A DNA stretch of 64,000 nucleotides from ZC4RG19 sp046730015 (GTDB taxonomy: Bacteria; Actinomycetota; Acidimicrobiia; Acidimicrobiales; VFJN01). Below the pieces are notes generated by a model, which saw only the letters and a list, made by a program, of their open reading frames with translations, was not told the origin of the DNA and ran no database searches. Positions within the stretch are counted from its first letter, which is position 1. The number at the start of each line of letters is the position of its first letter. Of the stretch, positions 32,529-46,146 are shown piece after piece. A program made the translations under genes and the position numbers. Location: contig JBKPHT010000126.1 in the NCBI GenBank assembly GCA_046730015.1, positions 1-64,000 of the forward strand. Reading direction: 5' to 3'.

Positions 32529-34444
32529 GTGGCACGGTCGACCGGCTCGACGGCCGCCCGGCCGCCACCGACATCTCGGTCGACGAGTCGGGCGACCCCG
32601 CCCCGGCGCAGCCAACGCCGCCCGGGGACGCCGCCCGCAGCGACCGGCGCCGCCGGGCCCTGCTGGCGGCGCTGGTGGCCGCGGTGGTGAGCGTGCCGGT
32701 GGTGGTGGCGGCGATCGCCGTCCGGAGCCCCCGGTGGTACCCGCTGGTCGACCTGGCCCAGATCGAGTTCCGGGTGCGCGACGTCGGCCTCGCCCACCCG
32801 CCGCTGGTGGGGTTGGGGGGCCGGATCTTCGGCCACGGCACCCAGGGCAGCCACCCGGGCCCGATGAGCTTCTACCTGTTGGCGCCGGTGTACCGGCTCC
32901 TCGGCAGCTCGGCGTGGGCGCTGCAGGTCTCCGCCTCGGCGCTCAACATCGGGGCGCTGGCGGCCACCGTGTGGGCCGCGCACCGGCGCCTGGGCCTGCG
33001 GGGCGCGCTGCTCGTGGGCGCCGGGTTGGCCCTGCTGATCAGGCTCTACGGCACCGCGATCATCGTCTACCCGTGGAACCCGTTCCTGCCGGTGCTGTTC
33101 TGGATCCTGTTCCTCGTCTGCGTCTGGGGCGTGCTGTGCGACGACCTGCCGCTGCTACCGGTGGCGGTGGCGGCGGGGACGCTGTGCGCCCAGACCCACA
33201 TCCCCTACGTCGCCCTGGTGGGCGGCATGGCGGTGGTGGTCGTCGCCGGGCTCGGCCTGGCGTTCGTCCGGCGCCGCGACGACCCGGGGGCGCGGCGGTC
33301 GCTGCTGATCTGGACGGGCGGCAGCCTCGGGCTGGGGCTGGTCCTGTGGCTGCCGGTCTTCGTGGAGCAGCTGGGCGGCGACCCGGGGAACCTGGCGATC
33401 ATCGTCGACAACTTCCGGCACCCGGCCGAGGCCGCGAAGGGCCTCGGCGCGGCCCGGTCGCTGTTGCTCGACCATCTGAACGTGGTCAACATCGTCGAGG
33501 GCCACCGGGTGTTGGACTCGTCGTCGATCCCGGGGCTGGCCCTGCTGGCGGCGTGGGCCGTGGCGGCGATCGCCGCGGCGCGGCGCCGGGAGCGGACGCT
33601 GGTCGCGCTGCACGTGGTGGTGGGCGCCGCGCTGGTCGTCGGGCTGGTCGCCATCAGCCGGATCTTCGGGATTCCCTGGTACTACCTCATGTTGTGGGCC
33701 TGGGGGACGGCGGTGCTCACCCTGGTGGCGGTGGCCGCCACCGTGCTGCGGCTGGTCGGCGACCCGCTGGCCGCCCGCCTGCCCGCCCCTCGCCGCGGGG
33801 CGGTCCGCTGGGCCGGCGCCGCTGTGCTGGGGGTGGCGGTCGTCGTCCCGACGGTCCTGACCGCCCGCACCGAGCCCGATCGGGAGCTCATGGCCGTCGG
33901 GCTGTCCGATCAGCTGGGCGAGCTGGTCGGACCGGTGGTCCGGGCCGTCGAGGACGGCGACGTCGCCGGCGGGCCCGACGGCACCTTCCTGGTGACCTGG
34001 ATCGACCCGGTGAACCTCGGGAGCCAGGGCTTCGGGCTGATGCTGGAGATGGAACGGGCGGGCATCGACGTGAAGGCGCCCGAGCCGATGCGGCTCGGCG
34101 TCCGCGACCACCGGGTCGTGGAGCCCGGGGAGGCCGACGCCGAGATCCACCTGGCCGTCGGCCTGGCGGCCATCGAGGAAACCCGGGCGCGCCGAGGCTC
34201 GGCCCAGCTCGCCTACGATGACCCCCGGACGCCCGCGGAGCGACAGGAGGTCGACCGCCTGCGAGCCGAGCTGACCGCGGGGCTCACCGCGGCCGGCATC
34301 ACCGACCTCGTCCCGCTGATCGACGACAACCTGTACGCCTTGCAGACCGACCCGCGGCTGCCGCAGGAGCTGAGCCGGCTGGCGTACTTCCTGAGCATCA
34401 CCCCCCAGCCGGTGGCCGTGTTCTCGTCGCCCGTCCAGCCCTGA
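32525..34444 (+). CDS. GT-C-like polytopic membrane protein
   Basis: A 639-residue protein with about ten membrane helices between residues 45 and 440 and a soluble C-terminal domain of about 190 residues outside the membrane. The first extracytoplasmic loop has HGTQGSHPGPMSFYLLAPVYRLLG, similar in layout to the HPP-type loop of dolichyl/polyprenyl-phosphate sugar transferases (GT39/ArnT type). No GT motif is certain. It overlaps the SDR stop (ATGA) and is the last gene of the operon, suggesting that the lipid product is glycosylated or handled at the outer membrane face. Confidence 0.65.
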   Translation: MSGTVDRLDGRPAATDISVDESGDPAPAQPTPPGDAARSDRRRRALLAALVAAVVSVPVVVAAIAVRSPRWYPLVDLAQIEFRVRDVGLAHPPLVGLGGRIFGHGTQGSHPGPMSFYLLAPVYRLLGSSAWALQVSASALNIGALAATVWAAHRRLGLRGALLVGAGLALLIRLYGTAIIVYPWNPFLPVLFWILFLVCVWGVLCDDLPLLPVAVAAGTLCAQTHIPYVALVGGMAVVVVAGLGLAFVRRRDDPGARRSLLIWTGGSLGLGLVLWLPVFVEQLGGDPGNLAIIVDNFRHPAEAAKGLGAARSLLLDHLNVVNIVEGHRVLDSSSIPGLALLAAWAVAAIAAARRRERTLVALHVVVGAALVVGLVAISRIFGIPWYYLMLWAWGTAVLTLVAVAATVLRLVGDPLAARLPAPRRGAVRWAGAAVLGVAVVVPTVLTARTEPDRELMAVGLSDQLGELVGPVVRAVEDGDVAGGPDGTFLVTWIDPVNLGSQGFGLMLEMERAGIDVKAPEPMRLGVRDHRVVEPGEADAEIHLAVGLAAIEETRARRGSAQLAYDDPRTPAERQEVDRLRAELTAGLTAAGITDLVPLIDDNLYALQTDPRLPQELSRLAYFLSITPQPVAVFSSPVQP

Positions 34445-34644
34445 CCGGCCGCCGCACGGAAAACCCCTGTAACTGCCCTGACCTGCGATCGGCTAACCTG
34501 ACCAGACCCTCGACGGGGCCCCGGGCAACGGTGCCCGCTTCGCCTCAGTGACGACGCGGATGCCCCTCGACGCAGTGCCCGACCCTGGGAGCAGGCACGC
34601 GCCCGGCGACGCCGCCGACCGGCCCGTGACCTGGTTCCCCACCC

Positions 34645-34664
34645 GCCGGCGGTACCCCGCCGGC
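34645..34664 (+). promoter_or_regulatory. gltB leader hairpin and upstream promoter region
   Basis: In the 245-base gap before gltB, GCCGGCGG-TACC-CCGCCGGC makes a perfect eight-pair stem, 11 bases before the AGGAGGA ribosome site (34676-34682). A -10-like TAACCT is at 34494-34499 without a clear -35 element. The hairpin could limit ribosome access or attenuate transcription in response to nitrogen supply. That role is inferred from position. Confidence 0.35.
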
Positions 34665-34689
34665 CTGCATCCGGTAGGAGGACCGCCCC

Positions 34690-39135
<4,446 letters not shown>

Positions 39136-39170
39136 GCCGCCCCGGCTGTCGTGTAGATTCGGCCGGAGTC

Positions 39171-41636
39171 ATGGCTGGGAACGCCCCTCAGATACCCGGA
39201 TGCCGCGACCTGTCCCTCATCGGGGAGCGCGTCGCGCGCAGCCTGTTCGCTGCCACCAGCGATCGGGTGGGCCGGCCTGTGACCGTGACGCTGTACCCGC
39301 CGCTGAGCGAAGGCCGCACCCGGGCGGACTTCGACCGGGCCGCCGCCACGGCCCAGCGGCTGGGCGTGCACCCGAGCGTCATCACCATCCACGACTGGGG
39401 GCACACCGACGACGACCGGCCCTGGATCGTGACCGATCCGCAGCCCGCCGAGGCGGTCGACACGCTGCTCAAGCTCGACGGGCCACTGGAGGTCGAGCGG
39501 GCGCTGCAGGTGGGCGTCCTGCTCGCCGGCGCCCTGGAGACCGCCCACCGGGCCGGGATCGTCCACGGCGACCTGTCGCCGACCCGCCTGGTGTTCGGCG
39601 CCCAGGGTGAGCCGCTGCTGGCGGAGACGGGCCTGGCGCCGTTCGCCGTGTTCCCGGGCCTGAGCGCGCTCAACAACCCGGTCCGCTACCACGCCCCGCC
39701 GGAAGTGCTGGAGCGCGACGAGATCACCCCGGCGACCGACGTCTACTCGCTGGCCACCACCGTGTACGCCCTGCTCGCGGGCAGGGCCCCGCAGGAGAAG
39801 CCGGCCGAGATCACCGACAGCAACGCGTCGCTGCTGCTGCGGATCCTGCAGATGGCGGTGCCGCCCATCGGCCGGCCGGGACTGCCGCCGGGCCTGATGG
39901 ACGCGTTGCGGGGCCCCCTGTCGGCCGTGCCCGACAAGCGTCCGCAGCAGGCGATCGAGATGGCCTGGCTGCTGCAGGACGTGCAGCGCCGGTCCGGCCT
40001 GGCGGTGACGGAGCCGGTGGTGCTCGACCTCGACGACATCCCGGCCCGCCCCCCGGCCGCGCGGGCCCGCTCGTCGTCGTGGGCGGGTGTGGGGTTGCCA
40101 GCGCGCCCGCCGGCGGCCGCCCCCGCACCGGAGGTGTTCCCGGCGCCGACGATCTTTCCGTTCGCTCCGGGCGGCGGCGGGCTCGGCGCCCCGGCGGTCC
40201 GGCCGGCGACCGGCAACGGGGATGGCGCGGGCCATGGCAACGGTGCCGGTCCGATCTGGCCGAGCGTCCCGGGCGTTGCCGCGGCCGAGCCCGAGGTCGA
40301 CGACGAGCCGGACGGGGCGTGGGACGGGGAACCGGACGACGAGCACGACGGCGGCCTCCCCCGCCACCTGGCGGCGGGCGCCGAGGAGGCGCCGCCCACG
40401 CTGTGGCCGACCAGGCTGCCGACCGCCGACGAGCCGCCGGTGGAGCTGCCGGCGTGGGCGCGGCCGCCGGACCCGGAGCCCCCGCTGCCCCGGCGGGACC
40501 GCCCAGTGTCGTGGGATGCGCCCCCCACCACCCCGGCGCCGGTGGCGCCGCCGGCGTTCGCGCCGCTTCCCGAGCCGGAGCCTGCGCCCGAGCCCGAGCA
40601 CGACCACGAGGGCACGGTGCCGCTCCCGCGCCCGCCCGAGTTGGACGTCCTCCCGTCCTGGTACACCGACCCGCTGCCGAACGGCCAGCGTCCGGCCCCG
40701 ACGGCGGAGCCCGGTGCCGACCCGACCTGGCCGCCGCTGCCGGTCGTCGAGGCGCCGGTCAGCTCGTCCGACCGCCCGCTGCCGGGGTCGGGCGACGAGC
40801 TGCGCTCGCTGTTCGGCCAGGTGGTGGGCGATCCGGAGCCACCGGCCCCGGTGCCCGCGCCCCCGTCGCCTCCCGTCCCCTCGGCGCCGTGGGACCGCGA
40901 CGTCGACCCGCTGGGGCCCCCGGACACGCGCCCCCCGCTCGACCTCAGCAAGCTCCACGCCTTCGAGCCGCCGCCGCCGGTAGCGGCCTACGCGCCGGCC
41001 CCGACGACCGGCCGGAGCGGCCGCCCGGCCGAGGGCGGCGCCTACCGGTCCCCAGCCTCCGCGGCCGAAGCGCCGGTGCGAGCGACACGGGCCACGACGA
41101 CCCTCGGGCGGCCGCCCGAGCGGCGGGACGGCGGGCCGCCCCCGGCCGCCGAGGCGGCGCTCCGGAACGCGATGGCGGCCGGGCCGGCGGCCCTGCCGGT
41201 GATCGTGCTGGTCGTCGTGGTGGCCATCCTCGTGCTCGGCATCGGCTGGCTCGTGGTCGCCGGCGACGACGCCGCACCGTCGGCGTCGGAGCGGCAGGAC
41301 GCCTCGCAGGCGGACGACGGTGGCGCCCCGGCCGGCGTCGTAGCCGAGGCGGCCGCGGGCGGCGTCCAGGTGTCGTGGGACGGCCCGTCCGACGCCAGCT
41401 ACGTCGTGACCGTGCTGTCGGCCACGGCTCCGCCCCAGGTGCTGGCGCCGACGGTGGGCACCTCCACCGTCGTCCCCGCCGCACCGCCCGGACCGGCCGG
41501 CGACCTCCGCTGCTTCACGGTGGCCACCGTCCCCGAGGCGGGCCGCACCGCGGCGGTCTCGGCGCCGGCGTGCCTGCCCGGGGCGTCCGCGGCCACGATG
41601 CAGCAGGCGCCGGCGCAGGCGCCGGCGCCCGGCTGA
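39171..41636 (+). CDS. Membrane-anchored Ser/Thr pseudokinase with extracellular FN3-like domain
   Basis: An 821-residue single-pass protein. Residues 10-275 align with an Hanks-type kinase fold, but key residues are missing: no glycine loop, VTVTLYPP in place of the VAIK lysine strand, HGDLSPTRLVF with Arg for the HRDxKxxN Asn, and AETGL instead of DFG. APPEVLERDEITPATDVYSL matches the APE and DxxS/G region. A 390-residue Pro-rich linker follows, then a membrane helix at about 674-697 and an extracellular part with a fibronectin-III-like sequence (GGVQVSWDGPSDASYVVTVL). It starts 35 bases after gltB. Likely a scaffold or sensor rather than an active kinase. Confidence 0.8.
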   Translation: MAGNAPQIPGCRDLSLIGERVARSLFAATSDRVGRPVTVTLYPPLSEGRTRADFDRAAATAQRLGVHPSVITIHDWGHTDDDRPWIVTDPQPAEAVDTLLKLDGPLEVERALQVGVLLAGALETAHRAGIVHGDLSPTRLVFGAQGEPLLAETGLAPFAVFPGLSALNNPVRYHAPPEVLERDEITPATDVYSLATTVYALLAGRAPQEKPAEITDSNASLLLRILQMAVPPIGRPGLPPGLMDALRGPLSAVPDKRPQQAIEMAWLLQDVQRRSGLAVTEPVVLDLDDIPARPPAARARSSSWAGVGLPARPPAAAPAPEVFPAPTIFPFAPGGGGLGAPAVRPATGNGDGAGHGNGAGPIWPSVPGVAAAEPEVDDEPDGAWDGEPDDEHDGGLPRHLAAGAEEAPPTLWPTRLPTADEPPVELPAWARPPDPEPPLPRRDRPVSWDAPPTTPAPVAPPAFAPLPEPEPAPEPEHDHEGTVPLPRPPELDVLPSWYTDPLPNGQRPAPTAEPGADPTWPPLPVVEAPVSSSDRPLPGSGDELRSLFGQVVGDPEPPAPVPAPPSPPVPSAPWDRDVDPLGPPDTRPPLDLSKLHAFEPPPPVAAYAPAPTTGRSGRPAEGGAYRSPASAAEAPVRATRATTTLGRPPERRDGGPPPAAEAALRNAMAAGPAALPVIVLVVVVAILVLGIGWLVVAGDDAAPSASERQDASQADDGGAPAGVVAEAAAGGVQVSWDGPSDASYVVTVLSATAPPQVLAPTVGTSTVVPAAPPGPAGDLRCFTVATVPEAGRTAAVSAPACLPGASAATMQQAPAQAPAPG

Positions 41637-41669
41637 CCGGACGAAGGCGGTGACACTAGTGTCCACCGG

Positions 41670-43781
41670 GTGATCCGGTGGCTGGGGCGCGAGCGACGTG
41701 ATCGGCCGGCTTCCTTGTCACGGCCGTTCGACCGGGTGGCGGTCGTCGTCGCCGCGGTGTCCACCGCGGTGTTCGCACGGTTCCTCACCCTGGGCCGCCC
41801 GGATCTCCTGGCGACCCGGCCCATGGCCGATCTGTTCGACATCCAGGCCCGAAACCTCCTCGACGGCCATCTGAGCGGACCGCGCGGCACCTTCGGGCTC
41901 GAGGAGTTCGTCATCGACGGACGGTCGCTGACCTATTTCGGGCTGTTCCCGTCGATCATTCGCATGCCCGTCCTGGCCGTGACCGACAGCCTCGACGGCC
42001 GGCTGACGACACTGTCGATGCTCGTCGCCTACGTCCTTGCCCTGGCTGCGACCGCCCAGCTGATCCGGCGGGTACACGACCTGCTCTCCCCCGGACCGTG
42101 GACGCGGCACGCCGTGGTGGTGTCGAGCGCACTGCTGGCCGTGGTCGGGCTCGGCTCGAACCTCATGTTCCTCGGCGCGACCGCATGGGTCTACACCGAG
42201 GCCTCGCTGTGGGGAGCCGCCGGCGCGCTGGCCTCCTTCGCCGCGGTCGTGGGGTTCCTCCAGCGGCCAGATCGCCTTCGCCACGTGGTGATCGCCGGCC
42301 TGTGGGCGGCCGTGGCCTGGCTGTCGCGGGGCTCGGTGGGCATGGCGCCCGCCGTCGCGCTCGGGCTCCTCGGTGTCGCGCACCTGACGGGCTGGCGGGT
42401 CGCGGGGGCCCTCGCGCCCCGGCCGGACACGGAGAGTGCGGCTCCCGCCACCGCGAGGCCGCGCGACATTCCAACCGCTGCGGCACTGCTGACCGCCGCC
42501 GTCCTGCCGGCGCTCGCTTTCGTGGTCGTCAACCTTGCGAAGTTCGGCTCCCCGTTGACCATCCCGTTCGGCCGCCAGAGCGCCGCGGCGTTCCCCACCC
42601 GTGCGGCCGCGCTCGACGAGTACGGGGGCAACCTGTTCTCGCTGCGCCTCGTGCTGCCCAATCTGGTGCACATGCTGCGGCCCGACCTCGTCGAGCCGAC
42701 CAGGATGTGGCCCCTCGTGGACTTCACCCGCCACGGCCCACCGACGTTCGGCGGGGTCGTCTTCGACACCGTCGAGTCGACGGTGGGGCTGCCGACGCTG
42801 ATGCCCGCGCTGCTGGTGCTCGGTGCCGTGGGCGCGGTGGCGATCCTGCGGCACCGCCCGACGGCGGCGCCGCCGGGCGACGGGCTGTCGGCCGCCCGCC
42901 TCCTGCGGCCGCTGCTGATCGGCGGGGCCATTGCCGCGGCCGTCCCCCTCACCATCGCCTTCGTGGCCCAGCGCTACGCCACCGATGCCATGCCGCTCCT
43001 GATCACGGCGGCCTGTGCCGGCGCGGTCGCGTTCGAGCACTGGTGGACGCCGCGGGCCGGGGTGCGCGTCCACGTCGTCGTGGCCGCGCTCGGGGTGCTG
43101 GCGGTGGTGGGCATCTACGTGACGTCGGCGACGACCTGGCTGTACGGGCGTCTGGAGGCGCCGCCCGACGCGGCGACGCGCGCGGCGGCTCTCGAGGTTC
43201 AGGCGGCGGCGAGCGACCTGCCCGGCGTCGGCCCGGTCCCGGTGACCCGACTGGACCGGCTCCCCGCCCGTGTGGACCGGGCCGGCGAGCCGGTCGTGGT
43301 GGGCTCGTGCGAGGGGCTCTACTGGGGCCAGTACGACGGCTGGTTCACCGTCGAGGCCACGCCGGCCCGGGGCCATCACCGGCTGCGGCTCTCGCTCCCG
43401 TCGTCGCTCCGCGAACCGGTCGCCCTGCTTGCGCTGGGCGGCGAGGCGAACCACGTGGCGGTCGGCGTGCAGAGCGCGGGTGACGGGCGGGTGCGGTTCA
43501 TGGTGAGCACCGGCGCGGCCACGACACGCGGTGAGCCCGTCGCGCTGGGCCCGGGACCCGACCACGAGCTGGACGTGTGGGCCGAGCCCGGCACGAACTC
43601 CATCACGGTCGACGTCGACGGCCGGAGGGCGTTCCAAGGCTGGGTCGAGCCGCCGTCGACCGGAGCCGTGGCCGTCGGTGCCAACCCGTTCGCCGGACCC
43701 ATCGCCGACCCGCCCCCGGGCACGGTCACCGAGCTCCCCGTCGCGACGCCGGCCTGCGACCGGCTGCTCGCTCAGGGTTGA
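41670..43781 (+). CDS. GT-C-like polytopic membrane protein with soluble C-terminal domain
   Basis: A 703-residue protein with roughly ten membrane helices to about residue 490 and a soluble beta-rich C-terminal domain (from about 500). An acidic residue follows the first helix (RPMADLFDIQARNLLDGH), as in GT-C glycosyltransferases, but no family-defining motif is certain. The GTG at 41670 gives a short basic N-terminus. Its end overlaps the convergent glycosyltransferase-methyltransferase gene by ten bases. Codon use is slightly less GC-biased than gltB. A role in transferring polyprenyl-linked sugars fits the adjacent CDP-sugar operon. Confidence 0.65.
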   Translation: MIRWLGRERRDRPASLSRPFDRVAVVVAAVSTAVFARFLTLGRPDLLATRPMADLFDIQARNLLDGHLSGPRGTFGLEEFVIDGRSLTYFGLFPSIIRMPVLAVTDSLDGRLTTLSMLVAYVLALAATAQLIRRVHDLLSPGPWTRHAVVVSSALLAVVGLGSNLMFLGATAWVYTEASLWGAAGALASFAAVVGFLQRPDRLRHVVIAGLWAAVAWLSRGSVGMAPAVALGLLGVAHLTGWRVAGALAPRPDTESAAPATARPRDIPTAAALLTAAVLPALAFVVVNLAKFGSPLTIPFGRQSAAAFPTRAAALDEYGGNLFSLRLVLPNLVHMLRPDLVEPTRMWPLVDFTRHGPPTFGGVVFDTVESTVGLPTLMPALLVLGAVGAVAILRHRPTAAPPGDGLSAARLLRPLLIGGAIAAAVPLTIAFVAQRYATDAMPLLITAACAGAVAFEHWWTPRAGVRVHVVVAALGVLAVVGIYVTSATTWLYGRLEAPPDAATRAAALEVQAAASDLPGVGPVPVTRLDRLPARVDRAGEPVVVGSCEGLYWGQYDGWFTVEATPARGHHRLRLSLPSSLREPVALLALGGEANHVAVGVQSAGDGRVRFMVSTGAATTRGEPVALGPGPDHELDVWAEPGTNSITVDVDGRRAFQGWVEPPSTGAVAVGANPFAGPIADPPPGTVTELPVATPACDRLLAQG

Positions 43782-45214
43782 GCGGCGACTCCGGACTGCC
43801 ATCCGGGTTCGTCCGCCGACGGCGCCACCTCGACCAGCCAGGTGGAGGTGAAGAGCTTCGGGGCGACGACGAGGCCCAAGGCGTCGACCCGGGCCGACCA
43901 CTTGCCCCGCGACCGCCCCGGATCGACCGTGGTGATGCCGCGCGCCTCCCACCGGCGGGGCTCCAGGCCCCCCGCCCGGAGCAGCCGGGCCAGCGAGTCG
44001 CGCGTGAAGAATCGGACGTTGGACTCCGCCAGGGCGCCGTGGCGCTCGTAGGTGAAGCGCCCGGTGGCCGCCCGGGCTCGCGGGTACCAGTGGGCGACGT
44101 TGGCCACCGCCAGCACCGCCACCCCGCCCGGCCGCAGCGCCCGCCGGAGGGTCTCCAACGACTGCTCGGGCCGCACCGAACGCTCGAGCAGGCCGACCGC
44201 GGCGACGACGTCGAAGCCCCCGCCCTCCGCCGGATCGCCACCGGCCTCGGCGACGGCGCGGCGGGCGTCGCCGGTGTCGTCGCAGCCGTCGAGGTCGACG
44301 GTCGTGACGTCGTGGCCGGCGGCGGCGAGATCGTCGGTGAGCACCTGGGCCGGCTCGGGCTCGGCCACCACCAGGGCGCGGCCCGCAGGCCGGCCCGACA
44401 GCCAGGCGGCCATGCGGTGCCCGAGGCCCTCGGCGAGCTGGGCCGCCGGGCCCACCCCGGCTGGTGTGTCGTCGACCACGCCGAGACCCAACTGGTGGGC
44501 GCGGTAGCGGATGACGTCGGCCACGATGTCCTTGGCGTACCGCAGGCCGTTGACGTAGGAGATCTCGTCGCCGTAGAAGGTCGGGATCGGGATCTCGACG
44601 ATCCGCTTCCCGGCGTGGTGGAGCTGCAGGATGATGCCGGTGTCGAAGTCGTACTCGTCGGAGTTCCGCTCGAAGTCGACGGCGCGCAGGGCGGGCACGC
44701 TGTAGGCGCGGTAGCCGCTGTGCCACTCGCTCAGGTCGGTGCCCACGACGCGGTTCTCGAACGTCGACAGCACCTTGTTGCCGATGTACTTGTACAGCGG
44801 CATGCCGCCGCGCAGGGCGTCGCCCCGCTGCATCATCCGCGAACCGAACACGGCGTCGGCCTCGCCGCGCTCGAGCGGCGCGACGATGTCGGGCAGCATC
44901 TCCGGTGCGTACTGGCCGTCGGCGTGCAGCAGCACCGCGATGTCGAAGCCCTGATCGATCGCCCACCGGTAGCCGGTCTTCTGGTTGCCGCCGTAGCCGA
45001 GGTTGCGTTCCTGGCGGATGACCGTGAGCGGTAGGGGCCGCTCGGTCGCCTGCTGGTAGCCCAGCCCGACGAGGTACGTCGGGTCCTCGCTGTGGTTGTC
45101 GCACACCAGCACGCCGCTGATCCGGCTCGCGAACTCGTCGGGGATGCGGTCGAGCACCTTGGCCAGCGTGGCGGCCGCGTTGTACGCGACCACGACGATT
45201 CCGATCCGCTTCAC
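43772..45214 (-). CDS. Fusion: family 2 glycosyltransferase + class I methyltransferase
   Basis: A 480-residue cytoplasmic protein. Residues 1-240 are a GT2/dolichol-phosphate-mannose-synthase-like domain, with GIVVVAYNAAATLAKVLDRI for nucleotide binding, LLHADGQYAPEML in the DxD position and a GYRAY...DFDTGI acceptor segment. Residues 280-440 look like a SAM methyltransferase (ALVVAEPEPAQVLTDDLA, FDVVAAVGLLER, LRRALRPGGVAVLAVAN). It is the last gene of the CDP-sugar operon and overlaps the preceding reductase gene (GTGA). Transfer of the deoxysugar to a lipid carrier followed by methylation is a natural reading, not demonstrated. Confidence 0.8.
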   Translation of the reverse strand: MKRIGIVVVAYNAAATLAKVLDRIPDEFASRISGVLVCDNHSEDPTYLVGLGYQQATERPLPLTVIRQERNLGYGGNQKTGYRWAIDQGFDIAVLLHADGQYAPEMLPDIVAPLERGEADAVFGSRMMQRGDALRGGMPLYKYIGNKVLSTFENRVVGTDLSEWHSGYRAYSVPALRAVDFERNSDEYDFDTGIILQLHHAGKRIVEIPIPTFYGDEISYVNGLRYAKDIVADVIRYRAHQLGLGVVDDTPAGVGPAAQLAEGLGHRMAAWLSGRPAGRALVVAEPEPAQVLTDDLAAAGHDVTTVDLDGCDDTGDARRAVAEAGGDPAEGGGFDVVAAVGLLERSVRPEQSLETLRRALRPGGVAVLAVANVAHWYPRARAATGRFTYERHGALAESNVRFFTRDSLARLLRAGGLEPRRWEARGITTVDPGRSRGKWSARVDALGLVVAPKLFTSTWLVEVAPSADEPGWQSGVAAQP

Positions 45215-46146
45215 GGCTGCTCCCCAGGAGTAGTCGGGTGTGACGCGCGCCCCGGCAGGGTAGCCGACGGCCCGAACAGGGGTCGGAGCCCGGCGACGAG
45301 GTCGATCCGGGGACGCCACCCGGGTACCGGGCCGCCGGGGGCGCGAGGCACGAGGGCGTCGACCGGCCGGTCGGGCCGCGCTCCCCACTGCACGGGCAGG
45401 GCCCGTCCGGCCGCCTCCTCGGCTCGGGCCACCACCTGCCGCACGGTCAGCGGCGCCCCGGAGGAGACCACGAACGACCCGGCGAGGTCGGGTCGCCGCA
45501 CCAACCCGTCTGCGACCATGACGAACGCGGCCACGACGTCGTCGACGTGGACGAGGTCGACGACCTGGCCACCGGAGCGCATCGGCAGCAGCTCCCCGGT
45601 GCCCGCCGCCCGGAGCAGCGCGGGCACGAGCTTGGGCCGGCGGTCGCCGGGCCCGTAGGTGTCGGCGAGCGTGAGACGGGCGACCGGCAGCCCGTGAGCC
45701 ACGGTGTAGGCCCTGAGGATGTCGGCCAGCGCCTGCTTGGTGGCCGCGTAGAGGTTGGCCGGGGCGTAGGCGGCGCCGCCGATGTGCTGCCACACGGTCC
45801 CCGTGTCCACGAGCGGGACCCCGCCGGCGGCCACGAGCGCCTCGGCCAGCCGGGCGCCGAACACGACGTTGGCGTCGAGCATCGGGACGACGTCGTCAGG
45901 CCCGTGGACGGCGACGAACACGGTGGCCAGGTGCAGGCACACGTCGGGCCGCGCTGCCAGGACGGCGGCGGCGAGCTCGCCGGGGTCGCCGGGGATGGGG
46001 ACGACCTCGACCCCGGCGGGCAGTCGGGACCGGCCCGGGTCGCGCACGAGCGCGACGACGTCCCGGTCGTCGGTGAGGAGGTGGCGCACGAGGTGCCCGC
46101 CGACGAACCCGGTGGCGCCGGTCACGAGGCAGCGGGCCGCGGTCAC
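45211..46146 (-). CDS. NAD-dependent SDR, probable CDP-dideoxyhexulose reductase
   Basis: A 311-residue extended SDR. CLVTGATGFVGGHLVRHLL binds the cofactor; TVWQHIG and LYAATKQALAD supply the Ser/Thr region and Tyr/Lys pair. It overlaps the epimerase gene upstream and the glycosyltransferase gene downstream by four bases each. In the CDP-ascarylose and CDP-abequose pathways an SDR reduces C4 of the 3,6-dideoxy-4-hexulose as the last step, and this gene occupies that position. The stereochemistry, and hence which dideoxysugar is made, cannot be told from sequence. Confidence 0.72.
   Translation of the reverse strand: MTAARCLVTGATGFVGGHLVRHLLTDDRDVVALVRDPGRSRLPAGVEVVPIPGDPGELAAAVLAARPDVCLHLATVFVAVHGPDDVVPMLDANVVFGARLAEALVAAGGVPLVDTGTVWQHIGGAAYAPANLYAATKQALADILRAYTVAHGLPVARLTLADTYGPGDRRPKLVPALLRAAGTGELLPMRSGGQVVDLVHVDDVVAAFVMVADGLVRRPDLAGSFVVSSGAPLTVRQVVARAEEAAGRALPVQWGARPDRPVDALVPRAPGGPVPGWRPRIDLVAGLRPLFGPSATLPGRASHPTTPGEQP

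Noticed and set aside
40050..41000. Repetitive Pro-rich stretch in the pseudokinase gene, considered as a repeat array
   Set aside because: No regular unit is present; it is a disordered linker in an intact frame.
41718..45104. A 1128-codon open frame on the minus strand at the GT-C/glycosyltransferase junction
   Set aside because: It covers both a plus-strand gene and a different frame of the glycosyltransferase gene; the recognisable motifs are all in the other frames.
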